Source of the DNA: Allohahella marinimesophila
GTDB taxonomy: Bacteria > Pseudomonadota > Gammaproteobacteria > Pseudomonadales > Oleiphilaceae
DNA: 64,000 nt
NCBI RefSeq assembly: GCF_039538005.1
Contig: NZ_BAABBO010000009.1
Coordinates: 186,001-250,000 of the forward strand
Reading direction: 5' to 3'
A program made the translations under genes and the position numbers. The notes beneath the pieces were generated by a model, which was given only the letters and a program-made list of their open reading frames with translations, was not told the DNA's origin and made no database searches. Positions 9,105 to 18,164 of the stretch are shown in pieces (position 1 is the first letter of the stretch; the number at the start of each line of letters is the position of its first letter).

Positions 9105-9680
9105 ATGATCTGTAAACGTGCCCTTTTTATTGCTGTCGGACTGGCGCTAACGCCTGCGGCCGCTACTGCAGACGAAATCACTGAAGCCATCGATACCGGC
9201 CTCAGCGCTTATAAGGATGGTGACATGTCGACCGCGGCGAGCCAGCTCGACTATGCCTCCACACTGATCAGACAGAAAAAAGCCGAGCAGATCACTGCAG
9301 TATTTCCAGACCCCATGAGCGGATGGGAAGCCGAAGATGCGGAAAGTGAGTCTTCAGGCGCAGCGATGTTCGGCGGCGGTATTTCGGCTAACAGAAGCTA
9401 TCGGAAAGGTGATGCGGATCTGACCATCGAACTGGTCATGGACTCGCCGATGCTGCAATCGATGATGGGCATGTTCAATAATCCATCCATGATCGCCATG
9501 CAGGGTGGCAAGCTCATCAAGATCGCTGGCAACAACGCGATGCTCGAAGAGAAAGATGATCGTACCAAAATTGTCTTCGTGGCCAACAACTCCGCGCTGT
9601 TCACACTCACCGGCAACGGCGTGAAAACCGATGAAGTCAAAGCCTACGCCAACGCGATCAAGCTCGACAAACTGAAGTAA
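9105..9680 (+). CDS. Secreted protein of unknown function
   Basis: A 191-residue protein with a clear signal peptide (ending near AAATA) and a strong AGGAG eleven bases before ATG 9105. The start of the mature region (ITEAIDTGLSAYKDGDMSTA) resembles a TPR-like helix pair. The rest is a mixed alpha/beta region with methionine-rich MLQSMMGMFNN. I recognise no family with certainty. The preceding 208 bases (8897-9104) hold no gene. A strong hairpin lies just downstream. Confidence 0.65.
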   Translation: MICKRALFIAVGLALTPAAATADEITEAIDTGLSAYKDGDMSTAASQLDYASTLIRQKKAEQITAVFPDPMSGWEAEDAESESSGAAMFGGGISANRSYRKGDADLTIELVMDSPMLQSMMGMFNNPSMIAMQGGKLIKIAGNNAMLEEKDDRTKIVFVANNSALFTLTGNGVKTDEVKAYANAIKLDKLK

Positions 9681-9694
9681 TCACCCGCTCAGCA

Positions 9695-9722
9695 GCAGAG
9701 CCGGTCACCCGATCGGCTCTGC
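9695..9722. terminator. Strong intergenic hairpin between convergent genes
   Basis: GCAGAGCCG (9695-9703) and CGGCTCTGC (9714-9722) form a perfect nine-pair stem with a ten-base loop. It sits between the convergent secreted-protein gene and marC. There is no run of T on either side, so it would act as a weak or Rho-assisted bidirectional terminator, or protect the 3' ends. Confidence 0.45.
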
Positions 9723-9729
9723 AACCCAC

Positions 9730-10344
9730 TCAGGCCGCCAGCCAAAGATTTCGCACACCGTCATAGATAAACTGCACCGCCAATGCAGCCAGTATGACCC
9801 CAAGAAAGCGCCGCAGAATTTCATCGCCCGTCTTGCCAATCACCCGCTTCAGATAACGCGCTGCCAGCATCAGCAACAAGGTCAGCAGGAGTATGCTGAC
9901 AATGGAAGCCGTAATGGCCAGCTGGCCTTCGGCATCTGCGGCGCGAGAGAACAACAGTATGGCCAGGGTAAGCGAACCCGGCCCTGCCAGCAAAGGAATA
10001 GACATCGGATAGACCGAAATGTCCTCTTTGCTGGTATGTACGCTAAAGCGGATCTCGCCGGTAATCATCCTGAATGCGGTAAAGAAGAGCAGGACACCGC
10101 CAGAGATACGCAAGGCGTTGATATTGATGCCAAGCTGATGGAACAGCGCCTCGCCGTACAAGCCGAACACGATCAGCAGGGTGCCGCTGATGAGGACCGA
10201 CTTGATGGCCATCACCAGCCGGTGCCGGCGCTCGTCCGCCGGCAACAGTGAATGGAAAATGAGGGCAGCACCGATCGGATCGATGATCACGAACAGTGCA
10301 GTCAGGGCATTGAGGTAAAGTGGGAAAAAGCTGTCGGGAGTCAC
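9730..10344 (-). CDS. MarC family integral membrane protein
   Basis: A 204-residue inner-membrane protein with six predicted helices. The family signature is clear: FVIIDPIGAALIFHSL near the N-terminus, LRISGGVLLFFTAFRMITG, and PLLAGPGSLTLAILL. Relatives were once linked to multiple antibiotic resistance, later shown doubtful, and their role is unknown. It stands 10 bases downstream of the DUF4404 gene on the same strand. Confidence 0.88.
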   Translation of the reverse strand: MTPDSFFPLYLNALTALFVIIDPIGAALIFHSLLPADERRHRLVMAIKSVLISGTLLIVFGLYGEALFHQLGININALRISGGVLLFFTAFRMITGEIRFSVHTSKEDISVYPMSIPLLAGPGSLTLAILLFSRAADAEGQLAITASIVSILLLTLLLMLAARYLKRVIGKTGDEILRRFLGVILAALAVQFIYDGVRNLWLAA

Positions 10345-10354
10345 CTGAGCCGCA

Positions 10355-10639
10355 TCAGATACCGATACGAGCCAGGGTGTTGATTATTTCGCGCATCACG
10401 CGCTCGGCGGTAGGATGTTCTGCCGCAAAGCGGGTTTCCAGTAATGTGGCCTGTTCGGCGATCTGCGTGGTGTCTGCGCCGTCCATATCCCGATCCGAGT
10501 CATCAGAATCGATATCATGGACAGACTGCACTTCAGCTTCAAGATCCTCGATCATCCTGCGAGTCTCAGGATCGAGATCGGTCGTTCTGATCTCGTCCTG
10601 AAGTTGATTCAGCAGCAGCCTGATATTTTGAATGCTCAT
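10355..10639 (-). CDS. DUF4404 family protein
   Basis: A 94-residue acidic, all-helical protein. It matches the DUF4404 pattern: an N-terminal leucine-spaced helix (IRLLLNQLQDEI), an Asp-rich linker, and a C-terminal FAAEHPTAERVMREIINTLARIGI. Function is unknown, and it is probably cytosolic. It is likely co-transcribed with marC. Confidence 0.75.
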   Translation of the reverse strand: MSIQNIRLLLNQLQDEIRTTDLDPETRRMIEDLEAEVQSVHDIDSDDSDRDMDGADTTQIAEQATLLETRFAAEHPTAERVMREIINTLARIGI

Positions 10640-10717
10640 CGTTCGAATGCTCCTGGTATGCAGATAGCTATTACAGAATACAGCATACTACGAGTTGCCC
10701 CGAAGGTCAGACGCAAT

Positions 10718-11797
10718 CTACTGACGGTTCTGTAAAGTAAAGTCAGCGGGTACTGCGAACTGGCTGTCACGAATGGGCTGTTCTGATGCGGATGTGACTT
10801 CGTAGATATAACGGACGTTAGGATCGGTCTTGTCACCTGTGACCATTTTCTCTGCCTGTTTGCTGAAGAAACCACCGACGACATCCATGGCCTGGTCTTC
10901 AAGCGAACCGCCGCTGGCAGTCGAAGCTTTTGGTGCCCGCGCTTCCTGACAGGCCTTGGTATCGGAATACCATTCCACCTTGATGGATAGCGGATAGCCT
11001 TCTATTTTTGCCAGCGACCGGGTGAAGTCGTTGAACTCCTCGGCATCGGTTTTCTCGATGTCGCCAGTGAAGGCACTCAATGCCCGGACGCCTTCCCTGC
11101 CGAGCAGCCGGATCATGGGATCGCTGTCCTTGGTCGCCTTCAGATAGCCTTCAGTGAACTGATTGTGGGTACGCCACACAGCCTGCATCGATTCGTCAGG
11201 ATCAGTGGTCCAGAACACGAAGCTGACAGTGCTCTTGTCCTTGCGCTTCGCGGAATCCTGGAACTCAACCACCCAGTCCATCGTGTACTCTCTGGCATCC
11301 ATGCCTGAAATGACCCGCTGTTTGCCCGTCGATTTCACTTCAGTATCGTTGCGAACCAGCTCGACCTGACAGCCGAGTTCCTCGTAACTCTCGTAATCCT
11401 CGGTGTCTTCCTCTTCATCCGAGTCCGTTTTCTCGTTCCAGGCTTCGAGGCCGGAGGTACAGCCAGTCAGGCTGCATTCCTGGTAAGTCTCATTGTCGAA
11501 GTCGACCTGCCACACAAGATTCTTGTCGAGCCTGAAAATGTCCTGCACATCGGAGTTCAACCAGCGCATCACGAAGCTGTCGAACTCAGTCTTCTGCTTG
11601 ATACTGCGCATATCGTCACGAGTGTAGACAGTCTGCACGCCACTAAAATCGGGAACGAAGCGACCATTGACGGTAAACTTCGCTTCCACGACCGCCGTCG
11701 GATTGGTAGGCGTGGTGTCTACAGTCTTTCCGGCACAAGCAGCCAGGATGGCGTAGCCACCCAGGACGGTTGCGAGCTTCAATGGCGCCAATTTCAT
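10718..11797 (-). CDS. Putative lipoprotein of unknown function
   Basis: A 359-residue protein starting at ATG 11797, preceded by AAGGAA. The signal peptide ends in a lipobox (ILAAC), predicting a lipid-anchored envelope protein. The mature part has several paired cysteines (ECSLTGC), an acidic stretch (DSDEEEDTEDYESYEE) and ends in PADFTLQNR. No family is recognised. It follows the haloperoxidase-like lipoprotein gene by 27 bases, so the two may form an operon. A start seven codons earlier is possible. Confidence 0.65.
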   Translation of the reverse strand: MKLAPLKLATVLGGYAILAACAGKTVDTTPTNPTAVVEAKFTVNGRFVPDFSGVQTVYTRDDMRSIKQKTEFDSFVMRWLNSDVQDIFRLDKNLVWQVDFDNETYQECSLTGCTSGLEAWNEKTDSDEEEDTEDYESYEELGCQVELVRNDTEVKSTGKQRVISGMDAREYTMDWVVEFQDSAKRKDKSTVSFVFWTTDPDESMQAVWRTHNQFTEGYLKATKDSDPMIRLLGREGVRALSAFTGDIEKTDAEEFNDFTRSLAKIEGYPLSIKVEWYSDTKACQEARAPKASTASGGSLEDQAMDVVGGFFSKQAEKMVTGDKTDPNVRYIYEVTSASEQPIRDSQFAVPADFTLQNRQ

Positions 11798-11824
11798 ATC
11801 GAATTCCTTTTCAGTCAAATGTTA

Positions 11825-13489
11825 CTAGCGGACAGACGTGTCACCAGTCCAGAAACGCTCAGCCAGTTCATAGGCCTTGGTGCCAATCTGCTCACCCATC
11901 ACTCTCGCTCGCAGGTCGCCATCCTGAATATGGATGCCGCCGTAGATGCGTGAACGGGAAGCTTCATTGGCAGCATCCTTGAAGGTCGGCCAGCGCAGTA
12001 CTAATTCTTCTGACGGACCGGAGTCGTAAACGAGCGTATTCACGCCGACAACAAACTGTCCCAGCATGTCAGGTTTGTCGTCACCATTGATATCCTGAAC
12101 GGTCACGGTGGTGCCATCATAAAAGGTTGGCGATCCGGTAAAGCGCGTCAGCACTTCAGCTGCCGAGGCGCTGAATGTACTGTGACCAGAGACATACTCA
12201 GGGAAAGGCGGCGTCACGAAAGTCGGATTCTGATAAGGGCGCCAGTCCTGACCAGGAATCTGTTGCACGCCCTCACCAATGACGTACGCGGTCACTATCT
12301 GATCCTTATAAAGATAAGGGATGGCAGCCGCCGGACGCGGAGAGTCGTATTCGCGCTTGGCGTCCCAGGCTGCAATGCCTGCGTCGAGCAGGGCTGCGTT
12401 AAGCGCGAAGAACATCTTCACATCTTCTTCGACGCTATTGTTATCACGTCCAGACACGCCATGAGCGAGCTGGTTCCAGTGGCCCGGAGGGGCCTCGGTG
12501 CGTGGGCCGTCGGCCCAGAACTCCGCTGAAGCCCGTTCATAGTCGGTGAGCGTGCCGTTGATGGTCAGCACTTCCTGAAATTGTTCTCTGAAGGCCGCAT
12601 CGTTGGTGGTCAGGTCGCCCTGGCCATCGGTATAAGGGGAGAAATCATTGAGTACTGGCGGCGGGCCTGGTCTGAATTCGTCGCCGCTGGCCATCGCGAA
12701 TGGCGTGACTGCGCCCCAGTGCGGGGTCAGGAACTTCTGTTCGTTGAAGCTCGCAGGATCGTTGACATCAACGACAGGATGCCCTTCGGCGTCCTTGGTA
12801 GTACCCGTTGGCACTCTCAGTGGTTGCCAGATATTTGGATCGTAATTGACGCCATTGATACCGTTGACCGCATCAGGGTTGGCACTGTTGCGGGCGACAT
12901 AGGTCGGTGTGGCATAGCCAGACACGGGCGTATCCGCGTAATTCGCTGCCGCGTTGGAGCCGTCGGCAGCACGCTTGGCCAGTGCGGCTTCAGCGGCCAG
13001 GAATCCAATACCATCAGGGGTGTCCGCAGTGCCTGCCGTCAGGACAGGATAGCCGAGGCGTTGCATATACTCGCTGAAGTTGCCAGTGGACGCTTCGTAG
13101 TTGGGGAACTGCCTGACCAGGACCTGATAGGCCGCCTGGCTCACCGCTCTAGCCCTGTTGTCTTCCGTGAAGGCCTGTTCTGCCTTCAGCGTTGGATCCA
13201 GAGCGTAAGGCACAGCGACGTCATCAAATGCAGACCACGCATCATACATGGCGGAAGACAGTATGAAGAGTTGGCGGGTGGTTACTGTTGGCCGTGCACC
13301 GCTTTCGCGTATGCCAGCCAGGCCCAGCTCATTCCACTGGGACACAAGGCTCAAGCCTTCGTTGAACGGCTCGCGCTCTGCACGAAGGGTCGTCTTCTCC
13401 TTATCGTCATCAGAGCAGGCTGACAGCATTGGCAGAATCGCCAGACCAATAGCCAGGGCAAGACAGTGCTTTTTCAACGAAAAGGACAT
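11825..13489 (-). CDS. Vanadium-dependent haloperoxidase-type (PAP2-superfamily) lipoprotein
   Basis: A 554-residue protein with a lipobox (PMLSACS). The catalytic elements of the acid phosphatase/vanadium haloperoxidase superfamily lie in the C-terminal half: the histidine of FPEYVSGHSTFSASAAEVL and the Arg/His pair in RSRIYGGIHIQDGD. The N-terminal region (RQLFILSSAMYDAWSAFDD) is typical of the bacterial haloperoxidase branch. It could oxidise halides with peroxide or act as a phosphatase; which one cannot be read from sequence. It likely heads an operon with the downstream lipoprotein gene. Confidence 0.82.
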   Translation of the reverse strand: MSFSLKKHCLALAIGLAILPMLSACSDDDKEKTTLRAEREPFNEGLSLVSQWNELGLAGIRESGARPTVTTRQLFILSSAMYDAWSAFDDVAVPYALDPTLKAEQAFTEDNRARAVSQAAYQVLVRQFPNYEASTGNFSEYMQRLGYPVLTAGTADTPDGIGFLAAEAALAKRAADGSNAAANYADTPVSGYATPTYVARNSANPDAVNGINGVNYDPNIWQPLRVPTGTTKDAEGHPVVDVNDPASFNEQKFLTPHWGAVTPFAMASGDEFRPGPPPVLNDFSPYTDGQGDLTTNDAAFREQFQEVLTINGTLTDYERASAEFWADGPRTEAPPGHWNQLAHGVSGRDNNSVEEDVKMFFALNAALLDAGIAAWDAKREYDSPRPAAAIPYLYKDQIVTAYVIGEGVQQIPGQDWRPYQNPTFVTPPFPEYVSGHSTFSASAAEVLTRFTGSPTFYDGTTVTVQDINGDDKPDMLGQFVVGVNTLVYDSGPSEELVLRWPTFKDAANEASRSRIYGGIHIQDGDLRARVMGEQIGTKAYELAERFWTGDTSVR

Positions 13490-13617
13490 ACAGACAACTC
13501 CAAATGACAGACCTTCGAACCGGATGTAAAAAGTGGCGAAAGTCTACATTGACATTCATTAATATGTATATGGTGGTTTTGCGCAGGTATGTAAAGTTGG
13601 GTATCAGCGCTCGTTCA

Positions 13618-14151
13618 TCAGGGCTGTGGCGGCTGTAGATGTTCCAGCTCGGTACCGTGCAGGCCAGTCAATATAAGCGTCCCGTCCTCTCCAAGTCTGA
13701 ACTGCCCGTACCTGGCTGCTTCGTACGGTGTATCCTGGCCTTCCTGGAAGAAAAATGCGTCAGTGGCAAATTCCACCTGCCCCCTGCGAATCCGGTATTG
13801 AAGCTGCACTTCATCTGCGCGGGTAGTGACCGCACTGTCTCCAACCACGTCTGGCACGAAGTCCTGCAGGCGATGGAAGCTGGCGACCTGCCGATCGTCG
13901 AGCCTGACGATCAGACTACCGTCGGCCGCCTGCGGCATCTCATCGGTCTGAGCCAGGGCCTGACGGATATCATTTTCGATGGCGAAGCGCAGCGCCATGT
14001 AATCGCCTTGCATCAGCGAGCGGGGGTCTACCGGCGCCAGCTCGAGATACAGGACTTTTCCTTCGTTCAGAATGCGTTCCTTTTCGACCACCGCCCAATT
14101 GAAGCCGGCCAGAATACCGACCAGAACGAGCACGACCAGATGTCTAGCCAT
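13618..14151 (-). CDS. GDYXXLXY domain protein
   Basis: A 177-residue membrane-anchored protein: one N-terminal helix, then an extracytoplasmic domain containing the name-giving motif (GDYMALRF) after VDPRSLMQ, and YRIRRGQVEFATDAFFFQEG. Third gene of a conserved trio with DUF4401 and DUF2157 proteins, whose joint function is not known. It overlaps the DUF4401 gene by 8 bases. The motif's last tyrosine is Phe here. Confidence 0.85.
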   Translation of the reverse strand: MARHLVVLVLVGILAGFNWAVVEKERILNEGKVLYLELAPVDPRSLMQGDYMALRFAIENDIRQALAQTDEMPQAADGSLIVRLDDRQVASFHRLQDFVPDVVGDSAVTTRADEVQLQYRIRRGQVEFATDAFFFQEGQDTPYEAARYGQFRLGEDGTLILTGLHGTELEHLQPPQP

Positions 14152-15193
14152 GGGCGCCGCCTTCGCCAGTCCGCGGCAGCCATCGCAAAAATAGCCACCG
14201 ACCCAGCAGCATGAGCAGGCCCAGCACCAACAGGGATGCTGACTTGAAGAGCAACGTTTCCCCCAGGAAGTAATAGTAGCGGGACATGAAATACAGCAAG
14301 GCGATGAGGCCGAGGCCTGCCATCACCCGACTGCGAGCGTGAACGCCCATGAGCAGAACAATCAGACCTGCATTGAGTCCGGGCGCCACGAAGGCCACTG
14401 CAGCGACAAACAGAGCTCCGCCCAGAGCGAGCAAAGCAGGCTTGTGCGTGAGGGGCTGCTGATAGTGAATCAGCATCATCGCGACCACGGCGAGGCTTGC
14501 CAGGGCAGCCAGACTCTTGCTCAGCCACGGGGTGAACCATGAGAAGCCAGCCGCTGCAGACGCAGGTATCGCATCGGCCATCACAGTCCCAAGTTCCTGC
14601 AGCCCGACCGTTACGCTACTCATGCTGATCAGGTTCAGCGCCAGGCCGAAACCCGCAGCTCGCATCAACTGACCATGCTGAGGGTAGGCCGACTGCTTCA
14701 GCCACACCCAGCCAGTGAGGAGAATGAATAGCCCCTGACTCACTGAGACCAACCCGCCGAGCATCAAGGTCAGGCCCAGCGCGTACGATGCTACCAGCGT
14801 GGAAAAAACCCGATGCAGAAAATCTGGCATGATGCGGATGAGCACGAGCTGGAAGACGGCGGTCACCAGCCAGGGCACCACAGTGTGCGGAGCGTTGCTG
14901 GCCCGAAAGATACTCCAGATGACCAGCGCCTGGCCTGCGAGGCTGATCGCCAGTGCAAGATGTTCAAGAAAGTCGTTTGGATGACTGCGCAGAATGGCCC
15001 AGGCTATCCCGACCAGCACCAGGCCCGTCACCAGGGACGCCAGGATATTCTGCAGCAACTCCAGGAAGCCCAGGCCGAGAAAGCCGAAGAGAAAGAGCGA
15101 AGCGAACCAGCCCGATATGCCGAGCATGAGCTTGATGTACCAGGGCGAGTCGTCGGAGCGGCTGGTGGCCAGGGATGCGGTCATGACTGCCAC
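14144..15193 (-). CDS. DUF4401 membrane protein
   Basis: A 349-residue integral membrane protein with about ten helices, matching DUF4401: WYIKLMLGISGWFASLFLFGF at the first helix and SRYYYFLGETLLFKSASLL near the end. It is the middle member of the DUF2157-DUF4401-GDYXXLXY trio and overlaps both neighbours (13 and 8 bases), which argues for one operon and joint stoichiometry. Confidence 0.83.
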   Translation of the reverse strand: MAVMTASLATSRSDDSPWYIKLMLGISGWFASLFLFGFLGLGFLELLQNILASLVTGLVLVGIAWAILRSHPNDFLEHLALAISLAGQALVIWSIFRASNAPHTVVPWLVTAVFQLVLIRIMPDFLHRVFSTLVASYALGLTLMLGGLVSVSQGLFILLTGWVWLKQSAYPQHGQLMRAAGFGLALNLISMSSVTVGLQELGTVMADAIPASAAAGFSWFTPWLSKSLAALASLAVVAMMLIHYQQPLTHKPALLALGGALFVAAVAFVAPGLNAGLIVLLMGVHARSRVMAGLGLIALLYFMSRYYYFLGETLLFKSASLLVLGLLMLLGRWLFLRWLPRTGEGGAHG

Positions 15194-16107
15194 TGCCTGT
15201 GAATGCGTCTGAGCATCCGACCGGAAACGGCACCCAGTCCGATCGTGGCTACGGCCAGCAGAACCAGCGCTGAGGGATCACCATCACTCAAGACAAGGCG
15301 GGCAATATTGGCAATGATCACCATGATGGCGGCAAGACAGCAGCCCGTCAGCATGAACAGATCCCGGATACACCAGTAATAGACGCCGAAGGTCAATCCC
15401 AGCCAACCCGACCAGATAAGCAACAGTAGCAGCGACTCGAGGTTGAGCAGGGCCAGCGCGGTGATCGAGCCGCCTGCGGCTACGGCCAGAATCCGGGGCC
15501 CCCACCGGCCAGTCAGCCAGCGCAACTCCCCTCTCAGCCCCTCCCAGAGCACCAGCGCCCCCAGGTTGAATTCGAACAACACCCAGAGCAGTCCGTATTC
15601 GGCATCGGCCAGCACCCAGAACACGCCGTCAAAAGCCTGGAAGTACAGCACCAGTGTGAGATTGAACAAGGCGAACCAGGCCAGCCATAGCACGTTTGAC
15701 CGGCCCAGGAGCGTCCACGGCAGCATCAGTCCTGCCCAGGTCGCGAAGAGCTGCCAGCTATCGGCACCGGTCTGGTAGGTCTGGCCATATAAGGCCAGCA
15801 GCACGCCGAGCAGAAGACTCGCCAGCAAAAGCATCAGACGAGGGGCCGTGTGCAGCGCGCCATGCCGGCCGGCCAGCCACCAATACAGGCCCACCGTCAC
15901 TACAAGCGCAGCTTCAACCAGCGCAAAATGCGCGAGTCGTCCGAACCCGTTCCAGTTATAGGCAATGAAGAACAGCAGCGAAAAAGCCAGAGCGAGGCTA
16001 CCGAATGCCAGCAGAAGTCGGTCGATGAAGACGTGCCAGTCTCGCGGCGAAGGCATGGCTGGCTCGGCCGATGTGCCGGCTGGGTCTTGCAGAGTGTAAT
16101 CCGTCAT
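15181..16107 (-). CDS. DUF2157 membrane protein
   Basis: A 308-residue integral membrane protein starting at ATG 16107 (MTDYTLQDPAG). An in-frame start 30 codons earlier would add an unrelated hydrophobic stretch. Signatures include LLLAFGSLALAFSLLFFIAY, LYGQTYQTGADSWQLFATW and a row of helices, as in DUF2157. First gene of the three-gene operon, divergent from the 7TMR-DISM cyclase gene. Function unknown. Confidence 0.82.
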   Translation of the reverse strand: MTDYTLQDPAGTSAEPAMPSPRDWHVFIDRLLLAFGSLALAFSLLFFIAYNWNGFGRLAHFALVEAALVVTVGLYWWLAGRHGALHTAPRLMLLLASLLLGVLLALYGQTYQTGADSWQLFATWAGLMLPWTLLGRSNVLWLAWFALFNLTLVLYFQAFDGVFWVLADAEYGLLWVLFEFNLGALVLWEGLRGELRWLTGRWGPRILAVAAGGSITALALLNLESLLLLLIWSGWLGLTFGVYYWCIRDLFMLTGCCLAAIMVIIANIARLVLSDGDPSALVLLAVATIGLGAVSGRMLRRIHRQWQS

Positions 16108-16226
16108 GGGCACCGCCCCAGATAACAAGCCAGATAATTTTCCGATTGAGATTAAGACGATACCCGCATATTTGATAATTGAACAGATAGAATACATTGA
16201 ACTTGCACAGGACCCATCTACACTTA

Positions 16227-18128
16227 ATGGCAGATAGTAACGCCGCAGTAGGGGGCAAGATCATCACCAGGATTTTTAGGAGCCTCGGGCTCGCTGTCTG
16301 CTGCCTGCTATTCGTGGTCGCGACCTACGCAGGGGCTCGCACGCCTGTCGATACCGATCAGTCATTCATCGATCTGCAACCGCTCGTTGATGTCTATGTC
16401 GACGACGCTGGTCACCTGTCACTCGAGGAGGTTCAGGCACTACCGCCCTCGGTCTGGCGTCAATCGACCGAAGACCGGCTCTCGCTGGGCTTCAATACCG
16501 CAGTGCACTGGTTCAAGCTTGATCTGCGCATAGAACAGCCAGGCAATGAGGGCTGGTTGCTCGAGCTGGCCTACCCGCTTATCGACCAGGTCGAACTTTT
16601 TATTGTGCGGGACGGAACAATTATCCGCTCTGGTCGGACTGGTGATGGTGTGGCCTTTGATGAGCGACCATTGAACCACCGTAACTTCCTCTTCCCGCTA
16701 GCGCTCGACGAACCAGGTGACCTGACGCTCTATTTGCAGGTGCAGACCGACGGGGCGATGGAGCTACCGCTATACCTCTGGCAGAAAAATGCGTTTCTCG
16801 AAGCCGAAGGCACCGTGCTGGCGTTGCAGTCCATGTATTTCGGTCTGATGATCGGCATGCTGCTGTACAACCTCTTCATTTTTCTTGTGCTGCGCGATCG
16901 GAGCTACTTCTGGTACCTCGGCGTTACCGCATCGATCATGCTGTTCCAGGCCAGCCTGCATGGTTTCGGATTCCAGTACCTATGGCCAGACTGGCTGTGG
17001 ATGCAGGATCAGTCGGTGGCCGTCATGGCCGCCTGCTCCTCAGCATTCACCGTGCTGTTCGCCAGAAGCTTTCTCGGCTATACCGGCTCAAGAAGTTTTG
17101 GCGCGGTTGGCCTGAAATGGCTCGCCATCATTAGCGTGGCGGTCGTCATTCTCAGCCTCATACTGCCCTACCAGCATGCCATTCGCCTCTCCGCTTCGCT
17201 GGGCGCCATTATACCAATCCTGGTCATGGCCGCTGGTATATCCCAGTGGCGCACCGGGAGTCTCTCAGCCCGCTATTTCACCATTGCCTGGTCGGTATTC
17301 ATGGCGGCGACAGTGGTACTCGTGTTGAGCAAGTTCGGATACATTCCGAGTAGCCCGTATACCGAAAACGCGCAGCAGATCGGCTCTGCCATGGAAGTCC
17401 TTCTACTGTCCATCGCGCTCGCCCAGCGCTTCTCTGAAGAGCGCAGCAAGCGTCTTGAAGCCCAGGACCAGGCACTCACCAGCGAACGCATGGCACGCGA
17501 GGCTCAGCAGGAGATCGCCCGCACTCAGCGGGCTGCCGCCGAACGGCTCGAACATCGAGTGACCGAACGCACTGCAGAACTTCAATCCGCGATGCTGCAA
17601 TTGTCGGAAGCAAATACCCTGTTGCGGAATCTGAGCTCCCTCGACGGCCTGACCGGCGTGCATAACCGACGCGCCTTCGATGAACGCCTCGACCTGGAAT
17701 GGCGGCGGGCGCTACGCAACGAGACGCTGCTGTCCCTTCTGCTGATCGACCTTGATCATTTCAAGCGGCTCAACGACAGTGCGGGCCATCTGGCCGGTGA
17801 CGAATGTCTGCGTCAAGTCGCCGACTGCATCAAGGGTAATATTCGCCGTCCTCCCGACTTCTGCGCGCGCTTCGGCGGCGAGGAATTCGTGGTCATCCTG
17901 CCCGAAACCGATGCGCAGGGCGCGATAGATACCGCCAACCGCATCCGCCGCAGTATCGAAAACCTCGATATTCGCTTCAACGAGCATTCACTCAAACTCA
18001 CTGCCAGCATTGGCTGTTGCAGCGTCGTTCCTCGCGCTGACGTCGAGGTTCATTCCCTGATCGAAAATGCTGACAAGGCGCTGTATGCCGCCAAGGACGC
18101 CGGTCGAAACCTCGTCGAGGTCGCCTGA
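16227..18128 (+). CDS. 7TMR-DISM diguanylate cyclase
   Basis: A 633-residue sensor beginning at ATG 16227. After a signal/anchor helix comes a periplasmic 7TMR-DISMED2 beta-sandwich (about 45-170), seven membrane helices (about 185-385), a coiled coil rich in Glu/Arg, and a GGDEF domain. The active site is GGEEF near residue 550, and RPPD stands five residues before it, so the product-inhibition I-site is intact. It should make c-di-GMP from two GTP in response to an external carbohydrate or ligand. This is one of two cyclases in the window and may steer the polysaccharide locus. Confidence 0.9.
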   Translation: MADSNAAVGGKIITRIFRSLGLAVCCLLFVVATYAGARTPVDTDQSFIDLQPLVDVYVDDAGHLSLEEVQALPPSVWRQSTEDRLSLGFNTAVHWFKLDLRIEQPGNEGWLLELAYPLIDQVELFIVRDGTIIRSGRTGDGVAFDERPLNHRNFLFPLALDEPGDLTLYLQVQTDGAMELPLYLWQKNAFLEAEGTVLALQSMYFGLMIGMLLYNLFIFLVLRDRSYFWYLGVTASIMLFQASLHGFGFQYLWPDWLWMQDQSVAVMAACSSAFTVLFARSFLGYTGSRSFGAVGLKWLAIISVAVVILSLILPYQHAIRLSASLGAIIPILVMAAGISQWRTGSLSARYFTIAWSVFMAATVVLVLSKFGYIPSSPYTENAQQIGSAMEVLLLSIALAQRFSEERSKRLEAQDQALTSERMAREAQQEIARTQRAAAERLEHRVTERTAELQSAMLQLSEANTLLRNLSSLDGLTGVHNRRAFDERLDLEWRRALRNETLLSLLLIDLDHFKRLNDSAGHLAGDECLRQVADCIKGNIRRPPDFCARFGGEEFVVILPETDAQGAIDTANRIRRSIENLDIRFNEHSLKLTASIGCCSVVPRADVEVHSLIENADKALYAAKDAGRNLVEVA

Positions 18129-18164
18129 GGGGTATCGGACACTCAAAACTGGAGTTAACTGACT

